The notes under the pieces: model-generated
Seen by the model: the letters and a program-made list of their open reading frames with translations, nothing else
Database searches by the model: none
Told to the model about the DNA's origin: nothing
Position numbers and translations under genes: made by a program
Part shown: positions 17,098-26,353 of the stretch, in pieces
How positions within the stretch are numbered: position 1 is the first letter of the stretch
Layout: the number at the start of each line of letters is the position of its first letter
Source of the DNA: Aestuariivirga litoralis
GTDB taxonomy: Bacteria; Pseudomonadota; Alphaproteobacteria; Rhizobiales; Aestuariivirgaceae
Direction: 5' to 3'
Assembly: GCF_015714715.1 (NCBI RefSeq)
Contig: NZ_WAHS01000002.1
Coordinates: 806,001-870,000 of the forward strand
DNA length: 64,000 nucleotides

Positions 17098-17631
17098 ATG
17101 ACGCAAGCCCTGAAGTCCCTCCTGCTGGTGGACGACGACAAGCCCTTCCTCACCCGCCTCGGCAAAGCCATGGAATCCCGTGGATTTGAAGTGCGCATCG
17201 CCGACACCGTGGCGCAGGGTATTTCCGAAGTGAAGAAAGAACCGCCCATGTATGCGGTGGTGGATTTGCGCCTGTCCGATGGCAATGGCCTCGATGTGAT
17301 CGAAGCCCTGCATGCCGCCAAGGCGGATGCCCGCGTGGTGGTGTTGACGGGGTATGGCAATATCGCCACCGCCGTCACCGCTGTGAAATTGGGAGCGATC
17401 GATTATCTCGCCAAACCCGCCGATGCTGATGCCGTCTATGGCGCGCTGATGGGCGATACCGATAACCGCAATGCGCTACCTGATAATCCCATGTCAGCCG
17501 ACCGCGTGCGCTGGGAGCACATTCAGCGCGTCTTCGAACTCTGCAACCGCAATGTCTCGGAGACCGCGCGCCGCCTCAACATGCACCGCCGCACCCTGCA
17601 GCGCATCCTGGCCAAGAGAGCGCCGAAGTAA
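17098..17631 (+). CDS. regA: RegA/PrrA/ActR response regulator
   Basis: The 177-residue regulator has a receiver domain (LLLVDDDKP, phosphoacceptor D56 in VVDLRLSDGNG, and the switch lysine in YLAKPAD) and a Fis-type helix-turn-helix at the C-terminus (RNVSETARRLNMHRRTLQRI), both nearly invariant in this family. It controls redox-dependent genes such as respiration, carbon and nitrogen fixation in relatives. The start at 17098 follows GAGAGAGG; a longer reading from 17020 would overlap regB without support. Confidence 0.95.
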   Translation: MTQALKSLLLVDDDKPFLTRLGKAMESRGFEVRIADTVAQGISEVKKEPPMYAVVDLRLSDGNGLDVIEALHAAKADARVVVLTGYGNIATAVTAVKLGAIDYLAKPADADAVYGALMGDTDNRNALPDNPMSADRVRWEHIQRVFELCNRNVSETARRLNMHRRTLQRILAKRAPK

Positions 17632-17636
17632 TCGTC

Positions 17637-18338
17637 TTAAAACTTGTTGATCGAAATCACGCTGCCGTCCGGATTGAACCAGACGATGCCGCGGCCCAGC
17701 ATGAAGCCTTGGCCGTTGCAGAACAGATCATGCGGTACGGATTTGGAAAGTTCCTTTTTCCAGCTGGCATTCTTCGGCAGCTTGGCTTTGAATTCTTTCT
17801 GAACCGCAGCGGCATTGCCCGCCATCGCCAGTGTGTAGAAATGCGCCACGCGGCCCTGCAGCTTGGCATAGCCCGCCGCATCCAGATCGCAGCGCCCACC
17901 CTGGCCATCGCCCGAAACGGTGCCTTGCTCACTCAGATAAACATCCTGCGGCGTGCCGGAGGCCGGCACCCAGCTGCCCACCAGCACTTCATTCACCAGG
18001 TCATCTTTGGAGCTGAAATGCTTCTGCGGGTCTTGCTTGGCAAAACTGAGTTTGAATGTGGCCACAGGCTTTCCCGCCGCATCATCTTCTTCCAGCACAA
18101 TGTCACGGCCCGTGAAGCTGACGAGCTTCAGCGGAATGTCTTTCAATTTTGAGACATAGAAGTAATGCAGGCTGGAAATCCCGCTTTGCGTGAACGCGCC
18201 TGAATCAGATGACGCCACGCTGAGTCCGATACTCTGCTTGCCCAGCGTGCCGCTGTAATCATGCAGCCCCGCTTGCGCCGCAGATGGCAGCGCCGCCATC
18301 AAGCCCGCAGTGAAAATCCATTTCAGGGCTTGATGCAT
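17637..18338 (-). CDS. Putative secreted protein of unknown function
   Basis: I do not recognise a family. The 233-residue protein starts with a signal peptide (MHQALKWIFTAGLMAALPSAAQA, cut after about residue 23). The mature part is mixed in character with two cysteines (in GGRCDLD and DLFCNGQG), compatible with one periplasmic disulfide. Its last segment, GIVWFNPDGSVISINKF, reads like a beta-hairpin. It lies 10 bases downstream of gpmA on the same strand and converges on regA with 5 bases between stops, so it probably belongs to the dapB-gpmA transcript. Confidence 0.75.
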   Translation of the reverse strand: MHQALKWIFTAGLMAALPSAAQAGLHDYSGTLGKQSIGLSVASSDSGAFTQSGISSLHYFYVSKLKDIPLKLVSFTGRDIVLEEDDAAGKPVATFKLSFAKQDPQKHFSSKDDLVNEVLVGSWVPASGTPQDVYLSEQGTVSGDGQGGRCDLDAAGYAKLQGRVAHFYTLAMAGNAAAVQKEFKAKLPKNASWKKELSKSVPHDLFCNGQGFMLGRGIVWFNPDGSVISINKF

Positions 18339-18348
18339 GATGTTCTCC

Positions 18349-18963
18349 CTAGGCCAGGATTTCGACGCTGGCCGGAACAGAATTGGCTTTCAGCTTGTAA
18401 ACCGTCGGCACCCCGGTATCGAGTTCGCGTTTCAGGATCGCTTCCTTCGACAGGCCCTCAATTGCCATGATCAGTGAGCGCAGCGAATTGCCATGTGCGG
18501 CAACCAAAACATTCTTGCCCTCCAGCACATGCGGCTGAATCTTGTGGACGTAGTAAGGCAGCGAGCGGGCTAGCGTGTCCTTCAGGCTTTCACCACCGGG
18601 CGGCGGCACGTCAAATGAACGCCGCCAGATCAGCACTTGCTCCTCTCCCCATTTGGCGCGTGCATCATCCTTGTTGAGGCCAGTGAGTTCGCCATAGTCG
18701 CGCTCATTCAGCGCCTGGTCACGCGTGATCGGCGCCGTCTGGCCCAATTCGTGCAGCATCAAATCCAGCGTGTGCTGCGCCCGCGTCAATGCTGAGGTAA
18801 AGCAAATATCAAATTTCAGACCCTTGGCCTTCAGTTTCTGCCCGGCGGATTTGGCCTCGGCCACGCCCTTGTCGGTCAGGTCCGGGTCCTTCCAGCCGGT
18901 GAACAGGTTCTTCAAATTCCAATCGCTCTGCCCGTGACGGACCAGCACCAGTGTTCCACTCAT
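18349..18963 (-). CDS. gpmA: 2,3-bisphosphoglycerate-dependent phosphoglycerate mutase
   Basis: GpmA interconverts 2- and 3-phosphoglycerate. The phospho-histidine motif [10 protein letters not shown] has H10; [10 protein letters not shown] carries the proton donor glutamate; the second histidine is in AAHGNSLR. At 204 residues it is the short alphaproteobacterial form, lacking the longer C-terminal tail of the 250-residue enterobacterial enzyme. It is 1 base downstream of dapB, and the dapB-gpmA order is conserved in rhizobia. Confidence 0.95.
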   Translation of the reverse strand: MSGTLVLVRHGQSDWNLKNLFTGWKDPDLTDKGVAEAKSAGQKLKAKGLKFDICFTSALTRAQHTLDLMLHELGQTAPITRDQALNERDYGELTGLNKDDARAKWGEEQVLIWRRSFDVPPPGGESLKDTLARSLPYYVHKIQPHVLEGKNVLVAAHGNSLRSLIMAIEGLSKEAILKRELDTGVPTVYKLKANSVPASVEILA

Positions 18964-18964
18964 T

Positions 18965-19765
18965 TCAATTCAATCCCAAAACATCAAACATTGAATAAAG
19001 CCCAGGCTTCTTGTCCCCGGCCCAGATGGCAGCCTTCACCGCGCCATTGGCAAACAGCTTGCGGTCTTCTGCCACGTGGCGCAGCTCAAGCCGCTCGCCA
19101 TTGCCGGCGAAAATGATCGTATGATCGCCCACCACCGTTCCGCCGCGCAAAGTCGCAAAGCCGATGTCACCCGCATTGCGCGCACCTGTATGGCCGTCGC
19201 GGCTGCGCACAGATTTTTCGGCGAGGTTGATCTCGCGGCCCTCGGCAGCAGCCTTGCCCAGCATGAGCGCAGTGCCCGATGGCGCATCGATCTTCATGCG
19301 GTGATGCATTTCCAGAACTTCAATATCAAAGTCCTGACCCAGCGCTGCGGCAGCGCGCTTGACCAGCGCTGCCAGCATGTTCACGCCGAGTGAAAAATTC
19401 CCGGTCTTTACGATGGTGGCGGATTTGGCGGCTTCGGCAATCTCAGCATCGCCCGCGGCATCAATGCCGGTGGTGCCGATCACATGGATCTTGCCTTTTG
19501 TGTGCTTGATGAGGGACAGGGTGGCTTTGGGGACGGTGAAATCAATGATACCGTCGCAAGCCGCAACCACTGCCGCAGGATCAGCGCTGATCGCAACGCC
19601 CAGATTCTTCACGCCGATCAGCTCGCCATAGTCAGCACCGAGATGCGGTGAATTCGGCGCTTCAAGTCCGCCCGCCAATGCGCAGCCTTCGGTCTCATGG
19701 ACAAGCTTGGCCAATTCGCGGCCCATGCGTCCCGCTGCACCTGCAATGGCGAGTTTCAAAGTCAT
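18965..19765 (-). CDS. dapB: 4-hydroxy-tetrahydrodipicolinate reductase
   Basis: DapB reduces the dihydrodipicolinate intermediate with NAD(P)H in lysine and meso-diaminopimelate synthesis. The dinucleotide loop GAAGRMG is at residues 9-15, the catalytic histidine and lysine are H154 and K158 in [14 protein letters not shown], and the 266-residue length is standard. The gene lies 39 bases downstream of an aldo/keto reductase gene and directly before gpmA, all on the minus strand after dnaK-dnaJ. Confidence 0.96.
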   Translation of the reverse strand: MTLKLAIAGAAGRMGRELAKLVHETEGCALAGGLEAPNSPHLGADYGELIGVKNLGVAISADPAAVVAACDGIIDFTVPKATLSLIKHTKGKIHVIGTTGIDAAGDAEIAEAAKSATIVKTGNFSLGVNMLAALVKRAAAALGQDFDIEVLEMHHRMKIDAPSGTALMLGKAAAEGREINLAEKSVRSRDGHTGARNAGDIGFATLRGGTVVGDHTIIFAGNGERLELRHVAEDRKLFANGAVKAAIWAGDKKPGLYSMFDVLGLN

Positions 19766-19804
19766 GCTTCCGGCTTTAGCAACCCTGACGCAGCAGGAAA
19801 AGGC

Positions 19805-20611
19805 CTATGTGTCCCACTTGGGGCACCAGCCGCCATTGATCAGACGACGCCCCTCATCCATCTCCCGGATGAGCTGCATTTCTTCGGCTGAAAGTGTGAG
19901 CCGCTGCGCGTCCCAATTGCTTTCAATGCGCTCGCGCTTGGAGGATGACGGAATGACGATGTGCCCTTCGGCCAGCAGAAAGGCGAGGCCCACTTGCTCC
20001 GGCGTGGCATCATGTTTCAGCGCCAGCGCTTTCATGCCCGCATGGTTGGACAGCGCCCCGCGTGCCAGCGGGCAATAGGCAGTGATCGGGATGTTCTTCG
20101 CCTTGCAATAATCGGAGATGGGCCGGTTCTGCATCAGCACATGCATCTCCACCTGATTGGTCGCGATGGCTTTTGGCCCCAGAAGTTTGAGCGCAATGTC
20201 GATATATTTCTTGGTGAAGTTGGAAACCCCAATCTGCGCCGCCAGTCCCTTGGCATGCACTTCACCCAGCTGCGCCACATAATCATGCGCATCATATTCA
20301 TCACCGGGCGAAGGCCAGTGCAGCAGATAGAGATCAACCTGATCGAGGCCCAGCTTGGCAAGCGAACCTTGCGCCGCTTTGAGTACCTGTCCCTTGCCGA
20401 AATGTTCAGGCCCGCATTTGGTGGTGACGAAAATATCCGACCGCTTCAGGCCGGAATCCTTGATCGCCCGCCCCACCTCGCGCTCATTGCCGTACATCTC
20501 GGCGGTGTCGATATGGCGATACCCCATTTCAAGCGCAGCCAGCACGCAAGCATAAGCCACCTCACCGTCCCGCCTGTAGGTGCCATAGCCGAATGCGGGG
20601 ATAGGGGTCAT
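19805..20611 (-). CDS. Aldo/keto reductase, 2,5-diketo-D-gluconate reductase type
   Basis: The 268-residue protein has the complete aldo/keto reductase tetrad: D35 and Y40 in HIDTAEMYGNE, K65 in VTTKCG, and H98 in LYLLHWP. GVSNFTKKYI and the NADP-phosphate-binding IPSSSKRERIESN segment follow. Length and motifs fit the DkgA/DkgB branch, which acts on diketogluconates or methylglyoxal; the natural substrate here is unknown. It begins 19 bases after dnaJ and is likely cotranscribed. Confidence 0.88.
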   Translation of the reverse strand: MTPIPAFGYGTYRRDGEVAYACVLAALEMGYRHIDTAEMYGNEREVGRAIKDSGLKRSDIFVTTKCGPEHFGKGQVLKAAQGSLAKLGLDQVDLYLLHWPSPGDEYDAHDYVAQLGEVHAKGLAAQIGVSNFTKKYIDIALKLLGPKAIATNQVEMHVLMQNRPISDYCKAKNIPITAYCPLARGALSNHAGMKALALKHDATPEQVGLAFLLAEGHIVIPSSSKRERIESNWDAQRLTLSAEEMQLIREMDEGRRLINGGWCPKWDT

Positions 20612-20630
20612 GGGAAACTCCGGTGGATGC

Positions 20631-21794
20631 CTATGAGCTGAAACTATCCCAGAACGCCTTGGCCTTGGCGAAGAAGCCTTCGGACTCGGGGCTGTTGTGG
20701 TGTGAATCTGTGTCGAATTCCTTCAGCAGCTCGCGCTGTTTGCGCGTCAGGTTCACCGGGGTTTCAACCGTCACCTGAATATACATGTCGCCATGCTGGC
20801 TGGAGCGGAGGACAGGCATGCCCTTCTGCTTCAGGCGGAACTGCTTGCCGTTCTGCGCGCCTTCGGGGATCGAAACCCGCGCCCGCTTGCCATCGATGGT
20901 CGGCACTTCGATCTCGCCGCCCAGCGAAGCCGTGGCCATCGAGATCGGAACCTTGCAAAACAGGTCAGCACCTTCGCGCTGGAAGAATTCATGCGGGCGC
21001 AGGCTGAGAAAAATATAAAGATCACCCGTGGGCCCGCCGCGCAGGCCGGCTTCGCCTTCACTGGCCAGACGGATGCGGGTGCCGTCTTCCACGCCAGCCG
21101 GAATATTGACCGAGAGATTGCGTTCCTTGTTGGTGCGGCCCTGGCCATGACAGACTTGGCACGGATCAGCGATGATTTGCCCGCGACCGCCACATGTTGG
21201 GCAGGCGCGTTCCACCGTGAAGAAACCCGATTGCGAACGCACGGCACCTGCACCGCCGCAGGTTTTGCACGTGGTGGGCGATGTGCCGGGCTTGGCGCCG
21301 GAGCCTTTGCAATTATCGCACGCCACCGAGGAGGGCACACGCACCTGCGCGGTCTTGCCAGTGAACGCTTCGGTGAGATTGATTTCGAGATTGTAGCGAA
21401 GGTCACTGCCGCGCTGTGCGCCCTGGGCACCAGCGCGTCCACGCGCCTGGCGGCCACGCTGGCCGCCCATGAAGTCGCCGAACAAATCTTCAAAGATGTC
21501 CGACATCGAGGAATTGAAATCGGGGCCGAAGCCGGCACCAGCACCCGCCGCACCGGGGCCGCGCCCATTCTCGAAGGCCTGATGTCCGAACCGGTCATAG
21601 GCGGCGCGCTTCTGCGGGTCTTTCAATACATCATAGGCCTCGTTCAATTCCTTGAACTTGGCATCGGTCTCGGAGGAGCCGTGATTGGCGTCGGGATGAT
21701 ATTTCTTGGCCAGGTTGCGATAGGCGGTCTTCAGCGCCTTTTCATCGGCACCCTTGGCAACACCCAGAATTTCATAAAAATCGCGCTTGGACAT
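20631..21794 (-). CDS. dnaJ: DnaJ co-chaperone
   Basis: DnaJ stimulates DnaK ATPase and delivers unfolded clients. The J-domain has the HPD motif at H33-D35. A glycine-rich linker follows (about residues 75-120), then four CxxCxGxG zinc-finger repeats ([32 protein letters not shown]) and the C-terminal substrate-binding domain. The start ATG at 21794 gives the standard [12 protein letters not shown]; a TTG one codon upstream is unlikely. It is cotranscribed with dnaK, with a hairpin between them. Confidence 0.97.
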   Translation of the reverse strand: MSKRDFYEILGVAKGADEKALKTAYRNLAKKYHPDANHGSSETDAKFKELNEAYDVLKDPQKRAAYDRFGHQAFENGRGPGAAGAGAGFGPDFNSSMSDIFEDLFGDFMGGQRGRQARGRAGAQGAQRGSDLRYNLEINLTEAFTGKTAQVRVPSSVACDNCKGSGAKPGTSPTTCKTCGGAGAVRSQSGFFTVERACPTCGGRGQIIADPCQVCHGQGRTNKERNLSVNIPAGVEDGTRIRLASEGEAGLRGGPTGDLYIFLSLRPHEFFQREGADLFCKVPISMATASLGGEIEVPTIDGKRARVSIPEGAQNGKQFRLKQKGMPVLRSSQHGDMYIQVTVETPVNLTRKQRELLKEFDTDSHHNSPESEGFFAKAKAFWDSFSS

Positions 21795-21849
21795 CAAATC
21801 TATCTATACGCTTCGTCATTACAGCGAAAGCTGGGATGACGGCTTAGAG

Positions 21850-21892
21850 ATTGAGGAAAGGGCCCACCTTTGAAGGCAGGCCCAGTCTCAAT
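21850..21892 (-). terminator. Hairpin overlapping the dnaK stop, between dnaK and dnaJ
   Basis: ATTGAG at 21850-21855 pairs with CTCAAT at 21887-21892 and GGGCC at 21860-21864 with GGCCC at 21879-21883, forming a two-part stem over the end of dnaK. No T-run follows, so partial termination or mRNA protection is more likely than full termination; dnaK is usually made in excess of dnaJ. Confidence 0.5.
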
Positions 21893-23838
21893 TACTGCTT
21901 CTTGTTCTTTTCTTCGACTTCGGTGAACTCGGCGTCGAGAACATCGTCGAACTCGTCACGCGGGCGGTTCGGATCTTCCTCTTCGTCCTCGTGGTCACCG
22001 TCCGGTGCGCCCGAATGCGGCTCATTGCCGGCACCACCGCCCTTATAGAGCGCCTCACCCAGCTTCATCGAAAGCTGCATGAGAGATGTGGTCTTCTCTG
22101 TGATCGCTTCGGCATCATTGGCTTCAATCGACGACTTGAGGTCAGCGATTGCGGCTTCGATGGCAGACTTGTCGGATTCCGGCACACGGTCGGCCGCATC
22201 CTTCAGCGTCTTCTGTGTCGAATGGATCAGGCTTTCAGCCTGGTTCTTGGCTTCCACTGCATCCTTGCGCTTCTTGTCTTCGGCCGCATTGGCTTCAGCA
22301 TCCTTGACCATCTTGTCCACTTCGGCGTCAGAAAGACCACCAGAAGCCTGGATGCGGATCTGCTGTTCCTTGTTCGTCGCCTTGTCCTTGGCGGACACAT
22401 TGACGATGCCGTTGGCGTCGATATCGAAGGTCACTTCGATCTGCGGCACACCGCGCGGTGCGGAAGGAATCCCCATCAGGTCAAACTGGCCGAGCATCTT
22501 GTTGTCGGCCGCCATTTCACGCTCGCCCTGGAAGACGCGGATGGTCACGGCCGTCTGATTGTCATCAGCGGTCGAGAACACCTGGCTCTTCTTGGTCGGG
22601 ATCGTGGTGTTGCGTTCGATCAGGCGGGTGAACACGCCGCCCAGCGTTTCAATGCCGAGCGACAGCGGCGTCACGTCGAGGAGCAGCACGTCCTTGACTT
22701 CGCCCTTCAGCACGCCGCCCTGAATGGCAGCGCCGATGGCGACAACTTCGTCCGGGTTCACACCCTTATGCGGTTCCTTGCCGAAGAAGCTCTTCACCAC
22801 TTCGATCACCTTGGGCATGCGTGTCATGCCGCCCACCAGAACCACTTCGTCGATCTGGCCGGCAGTGACGCCAGCGTCCTTCAAGGCCTGGCGGCAGGGC
22901 TCAACCGTCTTCTGGATGAGGTCATCCACCAAGGCTTCCAGCTTGGCGCGCGTCAGCTTCAAGGTCAGATGCTTCGGACCCGACGCGTCAGCGGTGATGA
23001 AGGGCAGGTTGATTTCGGTCTGCATCGAAGATGAAAGTTCGATCTTGGCCTTTTCAGCCGCTTCACGCAGACGCTGGAGAGCCAGCTTGTCCTTGCGCAA
23101 GTCAATCGACTGTTCCTTCTTGAACTCGTCTGCAAGATAATCGACGATGCGCATGTCAAAATCTTCACCGCCAAGGAACGTATCGCCATTGGTGGATTTC
23201 ACTTCGAATACGCCGTCACCGATTTCCAGTACCGACACGTCGAACGTGCCGCCGCCGAGATCATAAACAGCAATCGTGCCGGCCGACTTCTTGTCGAGGC
23301 CGTAGGCCAAGGCAGCAGCCGTCGGCTCGTTGATGATGCGCAGCACTTCGAGGCCAGCAATCTTGCCGGCATCCTTGGTGGCCTGGCGCTGCGAGTCGTT
23401 AAAGTAAGCTGGAACCGTGATCACGGCTTGCGTGACAGGCTCGCCCAGATAACGCTCGGCGGTTTCCTTCATCTTGGTCAGCGTGAAGGCAGAAATCTGC
23501 GACGGCGCATATTTCGTGCCGCGGCTATCGACCCAAGCGTCGCCATTGTCGGCTTTCACGATGTTGTAAGGCACAAGCTTCTTGTCCTTGGCCACCATCG
23601 GGTCATCCATGCGGCGGCCGATCAGGCGCTTGATCGCGAAGAATGTGTTTTCAGGATTGGTCACACCCTGCCGCTTGGCGGGCTGGCCGACCAGCGTTTC
23701 GCCTTCAGCGTTGAAGGCCACGATTGAAGGCGTAGTGCGCGCACCTTCAGCGTTTTCGATAACTTTGGGGTTCTTCCCCTCCATGACGGCCACACATGAA
23801 TTGGTGGTGCCAAGGTCAATACCAATGACTTTACCCAT
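21892..23838 (-). CDS. dnaK: DnaK (Hsp70) chaperone
   Basis: The 648-residue Hsp70 begins [14 protein letters not shown], the first nucleotide-binding loop. [20 protein letters not shown] and [12 protein letters not shown], the phosphate motifs, and LVGGMTRMP, the adenosine motif, follow; the linker [11 protein letters not shown] leads to the peptide-binding domain, and the C-terminus ends acidic with a QEEK-like tail. The start follows GAGGAG. It works with DnaJ and GrpE, the latter at 46 kb. A sigma-32-like promoter precedes it. Confidence 0.98.
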   Translation of the reverse strand: MGKVIGIDLGTTNSCVAVMEGKNPKVIENAEGARTTPSIVAFNAEGETLVGQPAKRQGVTNPENTFFAIKRLIGRRMDDPMVAKDKKLVPYNIVKADNGDAWVDSRGTKYAPSQISAFTLTKMKETAERYLGEPVTQAVITVPAYFNDSQRQATKDAGKIAGLEVLRIINEPTAAALAYGLDKKSAGTIAVYDLGGGTFDVSVLEIGDGVFEVKSTNGDTFLGGEDFDMRIVDYLADEFKKEQSIDLRKDKLALQRLREAAEKAKIELSSSMQTEINLPFITADASGPKHLTLKLTRAKLEALVDDLIQKTVEPCRQALKDAGVTAGQIDEVVLVGGMTRMPKVIEVVKSFFGKEPHKGVNPDEVVAIGAAIQGGVLKGEVKDVLLLDVTPLSLGIETLGGVFTRLIERNTTIPTKKSQVFSTADDNQTAVTIRVFQGEREMAADNKMLGQFDLMGIPSAPRGVPQIEVTFDIDANGIVNVSAKDKATNKEQQIRIQASGGLSDAEVDKMVKDAEANAAEDKKRKDAVEAKNQAESLIHSTQKTLKDAADRVPESDKSAIEAAIADLKSSIEANDAEAITEKTTSLMQLSMKLGEALYKGGGAGNEPHSGAPDGDHEDEEEDPNRPRDEFDDVLDAEFTEVEEKNKKQ

Positions 23839-23952
23839 AACTTTGTCTCCTCTGGCAGGCTTGGGCCCCGGCCCAAACCGGCGCCGGGAATAAGCCCCCT
23901 ATTGAATTCAGCCTTGAAAATCCGGGTGGGACTCCAATTGGCGTTCATGGGG

Positions 23953-23983
23953 CTATATAGGGAGGGCCCCATAGCCCATCAAG
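23953..23983 (-). promoter_or_regulatory. Sigma-32 (RpoH)-type heat-shock promoter of dnaK
   Basis: On the minus strand CTTGAT (23978-23983) is followed after 16 bases by CCTATATAG (23953-23961). This matches the alphaproteobacterial RpoH pattern of CTTGAC and CCTATNT closely. It implies a dnaK leader of about 110 bases. No CIRCE (HrcA) repeat was seen here. Confidence 0.7.
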
Positions 23984-24006
23984 GCAGTGATTTGAAGAAT
24001 TTTTGA

Positions 24007-24612
24007 ATGCTGATCCAAGGTATTTCCCATCATCCGAGCGTTCTGGAGCGGCCCGCACAAGAAAGCCTGGTCGAAAGCCTGCGCGCTGCCGTGCTGCAGA
24101 GCCCGCTTTACACACCCGTCATGCCCCGAACGGGGAGGCCCTTTTCAGTGCGCATGACCAATATGGGAACCCTGGGCTGGGTAGCGGACCGTGACGGCTA
24201 TCGTTATCAGGCCATGCATCCCCAAACCGGCCAGCCCTGGGCACCGATTCCGCATGTGCTGCTGGAGCTGTGGCAGAAATATGCGGGCTATCCACATCCG
24301 CCGGAAGCCTGCCTGGTCAATTTCTACCAGCAAGGTGCCAAGATGGGCCTGCATCAGGATAGAGATGAGGAAGATTTCAACGCTCCCGTTCTATCCGTCT
24401 CGCTCGGCGACACAGCCGTCTTCCGCTTAGGCGGCACGCAGCGCGTTGGCAAGACGCAAACGTTGAAACTCTCCTCCGGCGACGTGCTGGTGATGGGCGG
24501 CCCCTCACGCCTGTGTTTCCACGGCATAGACCGCGTGCTGACCGGCACCTCGACGTTGCTGAAAGAGGGCGGCCGCATCAATCTCACTTTGCGGCGCGTG
24601 ACGAAACCTTGA
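24007..24612 (+). CDS. alkB: AlkB-type alpha-ketoglutarate-dependent DNA repair dioxygenase
   Basis: AlkB oxidatively removes methyl groups such as 1-methyladenine and 3-methylcytosine. The Fe(II) ligands are H116 and D118 in LHQDRDEED and H172 in CFHGIDR; the 2-oxoglutarate-binding RINLTLR lies at 190-196. The 201-residue length is normal. It is divergent from dnaK, with 168 bases between the starts. The start at 24007 gives the conserved N-terminus but has no clear Shine-Dalgarno. Confidence 0.94.
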   Translation: MLIQGISHHPSVLERPAQESLVESLRAAVLQSPLYTPVMPRTGRPFSVRMTNMGTLGWVADRDGYRYQAMHPQTGQPWAPIPHVLLELWQKYAGYPHPPEACLVNFYQQGAKMGLHQDRDEEDFNAPVLSVSLGDTAVFRLGGTQRVGKTQTLKLSSGDVLVMGGPSRLCFHGIDRVLTGTSTLLKEGGRINLTLRRVTKP

Positions 24613-24645
24613 TCATGCCTTCAAGCTGTTGCGGTAAGAAGTGGA

Positions 24646-25179
24646 TCAAGGCTTGGTCAAATTCACTGTCTGCAATGCACCAAGATAATCGGACTTGCCG
24701 ATGCTGATGTCCCTGTGACGCAGGATCCCATAAGCGATGACCATATGGAAATAGAAGTCCGGCACGATCACCTTCGCGGCGTAGTCCAGAAGGCTCATGC
24801 CCTTGCTGTCATCCATGAAGGTCGGCACCACCTGATCGGCTCGTTTGGCAACATCCTGCACAGGGATTGACCCCAGATAGGCGGCCGCGGCTGCAAGGCT
24901 TTGCCGGGCCTCCTGCCAGGTTGTTTCGTCATAACCGACACGTGGCGGCGGCACTTTTGTCAAATGACGTGCCAGATCGACCGAAAGAAAAGCCATGTAC
25001 TGCAATTGCTGCAGCAGATTGAACATGTCGGGATGAAGCCTGGCCTCAAGCAAAGCGGGCGCCGAAGTGCCGGGCTGCGCTTGCGCCTTGTCGAGAAGGA
25101 CCGCCATGTTCTGCAGACCACTTTGCAGGGCGCCGATGGTCAACAGATGAACTGAGCTGCCGTCCGATGGTGCCGTCAT
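24646..25179 (-). CDS. DUF1993 family protein
   Basis: A 177-residue protein resembling the DUF1993 family, a helical group related to DinB folds. Features include MFNLLQQLQYMAFLSVDLARH, a helix with aromatic residues, and KVIVPDFYFHMVIAYGILRH near the C-terminus, where family members keep histidines. Its biochemical function is unknown. The start at 25179 follows a strong GAGGAGG; an upstream reading from 25284 lacks such a site. It is divergent from the GlcG-like gene across 133 bases. Confidence 0.8.
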   Translation of the reverse strand: MTAPSDGSSVHLLTIGALQSGLQNMAVLLDKAQAQPGTSAPALLEARLHPDMFNLLQQLQYMAFLSVDLARHLTKVPPPRVGYDETTWQEARQSLAAAAAYLGSIPVQDVAKRADQVVPTFMDDSKGMSLLDYAAKVIVPDFYFHMVIAYGILRHRDISIGKSDYLGALQTVNLTKP

Positions 25180-25312
25180 GGGATCCTCCTCAAGCAAACG
25201 CCAGCTCATCGTTGCGCCAATTTCCATACAATGCCAAGTCTCACATAGAGATGCATTGTTGACAGGGTTCGGCGAGAAGCGCATCGCAAGGCTTCATTCC
25301 GGAGCCCCTGCC

Positions 25313-25741
25313 ATGTCCCTCACCCTTGAAGCCGCACAAGCGATCATCGCCAAAACCTTCGAACACCGCAAAAGCGCCAACATGAAGCCGCTGGGCGCTG
25401 TAATCATGGATATGCGCGGTGTGGTGAAGGCTGCGGCACTGGAAGACGGCTCGTCGCTGGCGCGCTTCGACATTGCCAGTGCCAAGGCCCGCACTTGCGT
25501 GATGTTCAACATCGGCACGCGCGGCGTGGAAAAATACGCCAAGGACCGTCCGCATTTCATGCAAGGCGCGATGAGTGCCATTTCCGGCGGCTTGCTGCCG
25601 ATTCCAGGCGGCGTGATCATCAAGGACAAAGCTGGCCTAATTATTGGTTCAATTGGCGTATCCGGCGATACGTCTGACAATGATGAGATTGCCGCCCTGG
25701 CCGGCATCGTCGCAGCAGGCTTTGTGGGTGACGCCGGCTAG
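25313..25741 (+). CDS. GlcG/HbpS-type heme-binding-like protein (DUF336)
   Basis: A 142-residue protein of the GlcG/HbpS/PduO-C family: MSLTLEAAQAIIAKTF start, then FDIASAKARTC, a helix-forming motif, and LPIPGGVIIKD with GSIGVSGDTSDNDE, the family's glycine-rich segment. Homologues include heme-degrading or heme-sensing extracellular proteins and the GlcG glycolate-locus protein; no signal peptide is visible here, so the role is open. A GGAG precedes the ATG by about 9 bases. Its stop overlaps the convergent frcK stop by 4 bases. Confidence 0.82.
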   Translation: MSLTLEAAQAIIAKTFEHRKSANMKPLGAVIMDMRGVVKAAALEDGSSLARFDIASAKARTCVMFNIGTRGVEKYAKDRPHFMQGAMSAISGGLLPIPGGVIIKDKAGLIIGSIGVSGDTSDNDEIAALAGIVAAGFVGDAG

Positions 25742-26349
25742 ACCGTTAGATCCGCAGCCGCGCTCTCATTGAGCACGGTGCGGATATTGGGCATGTCATT
25801 GGACGCGATCCACGCCGTGGCCTTTTCATCTGAAAAACCGAAGCCGTGCCAACGCGCCATCAGGCGGCGTTCAAGTTCCGCCTCTGGCACGTTCAGAAAG
25901 ACGGTGTAGTCGAAGAGCGGTTTCAGCCCCGCCCAACCCGGCTGGTCCAGCAGCAGGTAGTTGCCTTCCACCACGATGAACTTGTCATCGCCATTGATGA
26001 TGTCAGCTGCCGCGCGCGAAAGCTCCACCTTCCGGTCAAACACCGGAATGGCAATATCAGGCTCGCGCGCCTTGATGCGTTTCAGCAGAACTTCAAATCC
26101 CGCCACATCGAATGTATAGGGCGCACCCTTTCTGGCGCGGTGGCCGCGTGCATTGAGCACCGCATCATCAAAGTGAAAGCCATCCATCGGCACCACGACG
26201 GCGCTTTCGCCCTTGGCTTTCAGCGCATCGCGCAAATGTTCGGCCAGAGTGGATTTGCCAGACCCCGGAGCACCAGCGATGCCCACCATGTAACGCGCGG
26301 CACCACCAGCCCGTTGTTGCAGACTGGAAGCAAGTTCCGAAATATCCAT
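25738..26349 (-). CDS. frcK: FrcK-type P-loop kinase of the fructose ABC locus
   Basis: A 203-residue P-loop kinase of the uridine-kinase/pantothenate-kinase-like group, with GAPGSGKST at residues 26-34 and VVPMDGFHFDDAVL, the substrate-site segment; VVEGNYLLLD follows. In Sinorhizobium meliloti the gene after frcA is frcK, a kinase-like gene of undefined substrate, and the order here is identical. The start at 26349 lies 4 bases after the frcA stop; a longer start at 26391 would overlap frcA by 38 bases. Its role in sugar phosphorylation is inferred. Confidence 0.85.
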   Translation of the reverse strand: MDISELASSLQQRAGGAARYMVGIAGAPGSGKSTLAEHLRDALKAKGESAVVVPMDGFHFDDAVLNARGHRARKGAPYTFDVAGFEVLLKRIKAREPDIAIPVFDRKVELSRAAADIINGDDKFIVVEGNYLLLDQPGWAGLKPLFDYTVFLNVPEAELERRLMARWHGFGFSDEKATAWIASNDMPNIRTVLNESAAADLTV

Positions 26350-26353
26350 GGGC

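Noticed and set aside
20793-21839. Plus-strand open frame of 348 codons
   Set aside because: It is antisense to dnaJ; the frame is open because of the GC-rich codon pattern.
21991-23034. Plus-strand open frame of 347 codons
   Set aside because: It is antisense to dnaK and has no recognisable domain.
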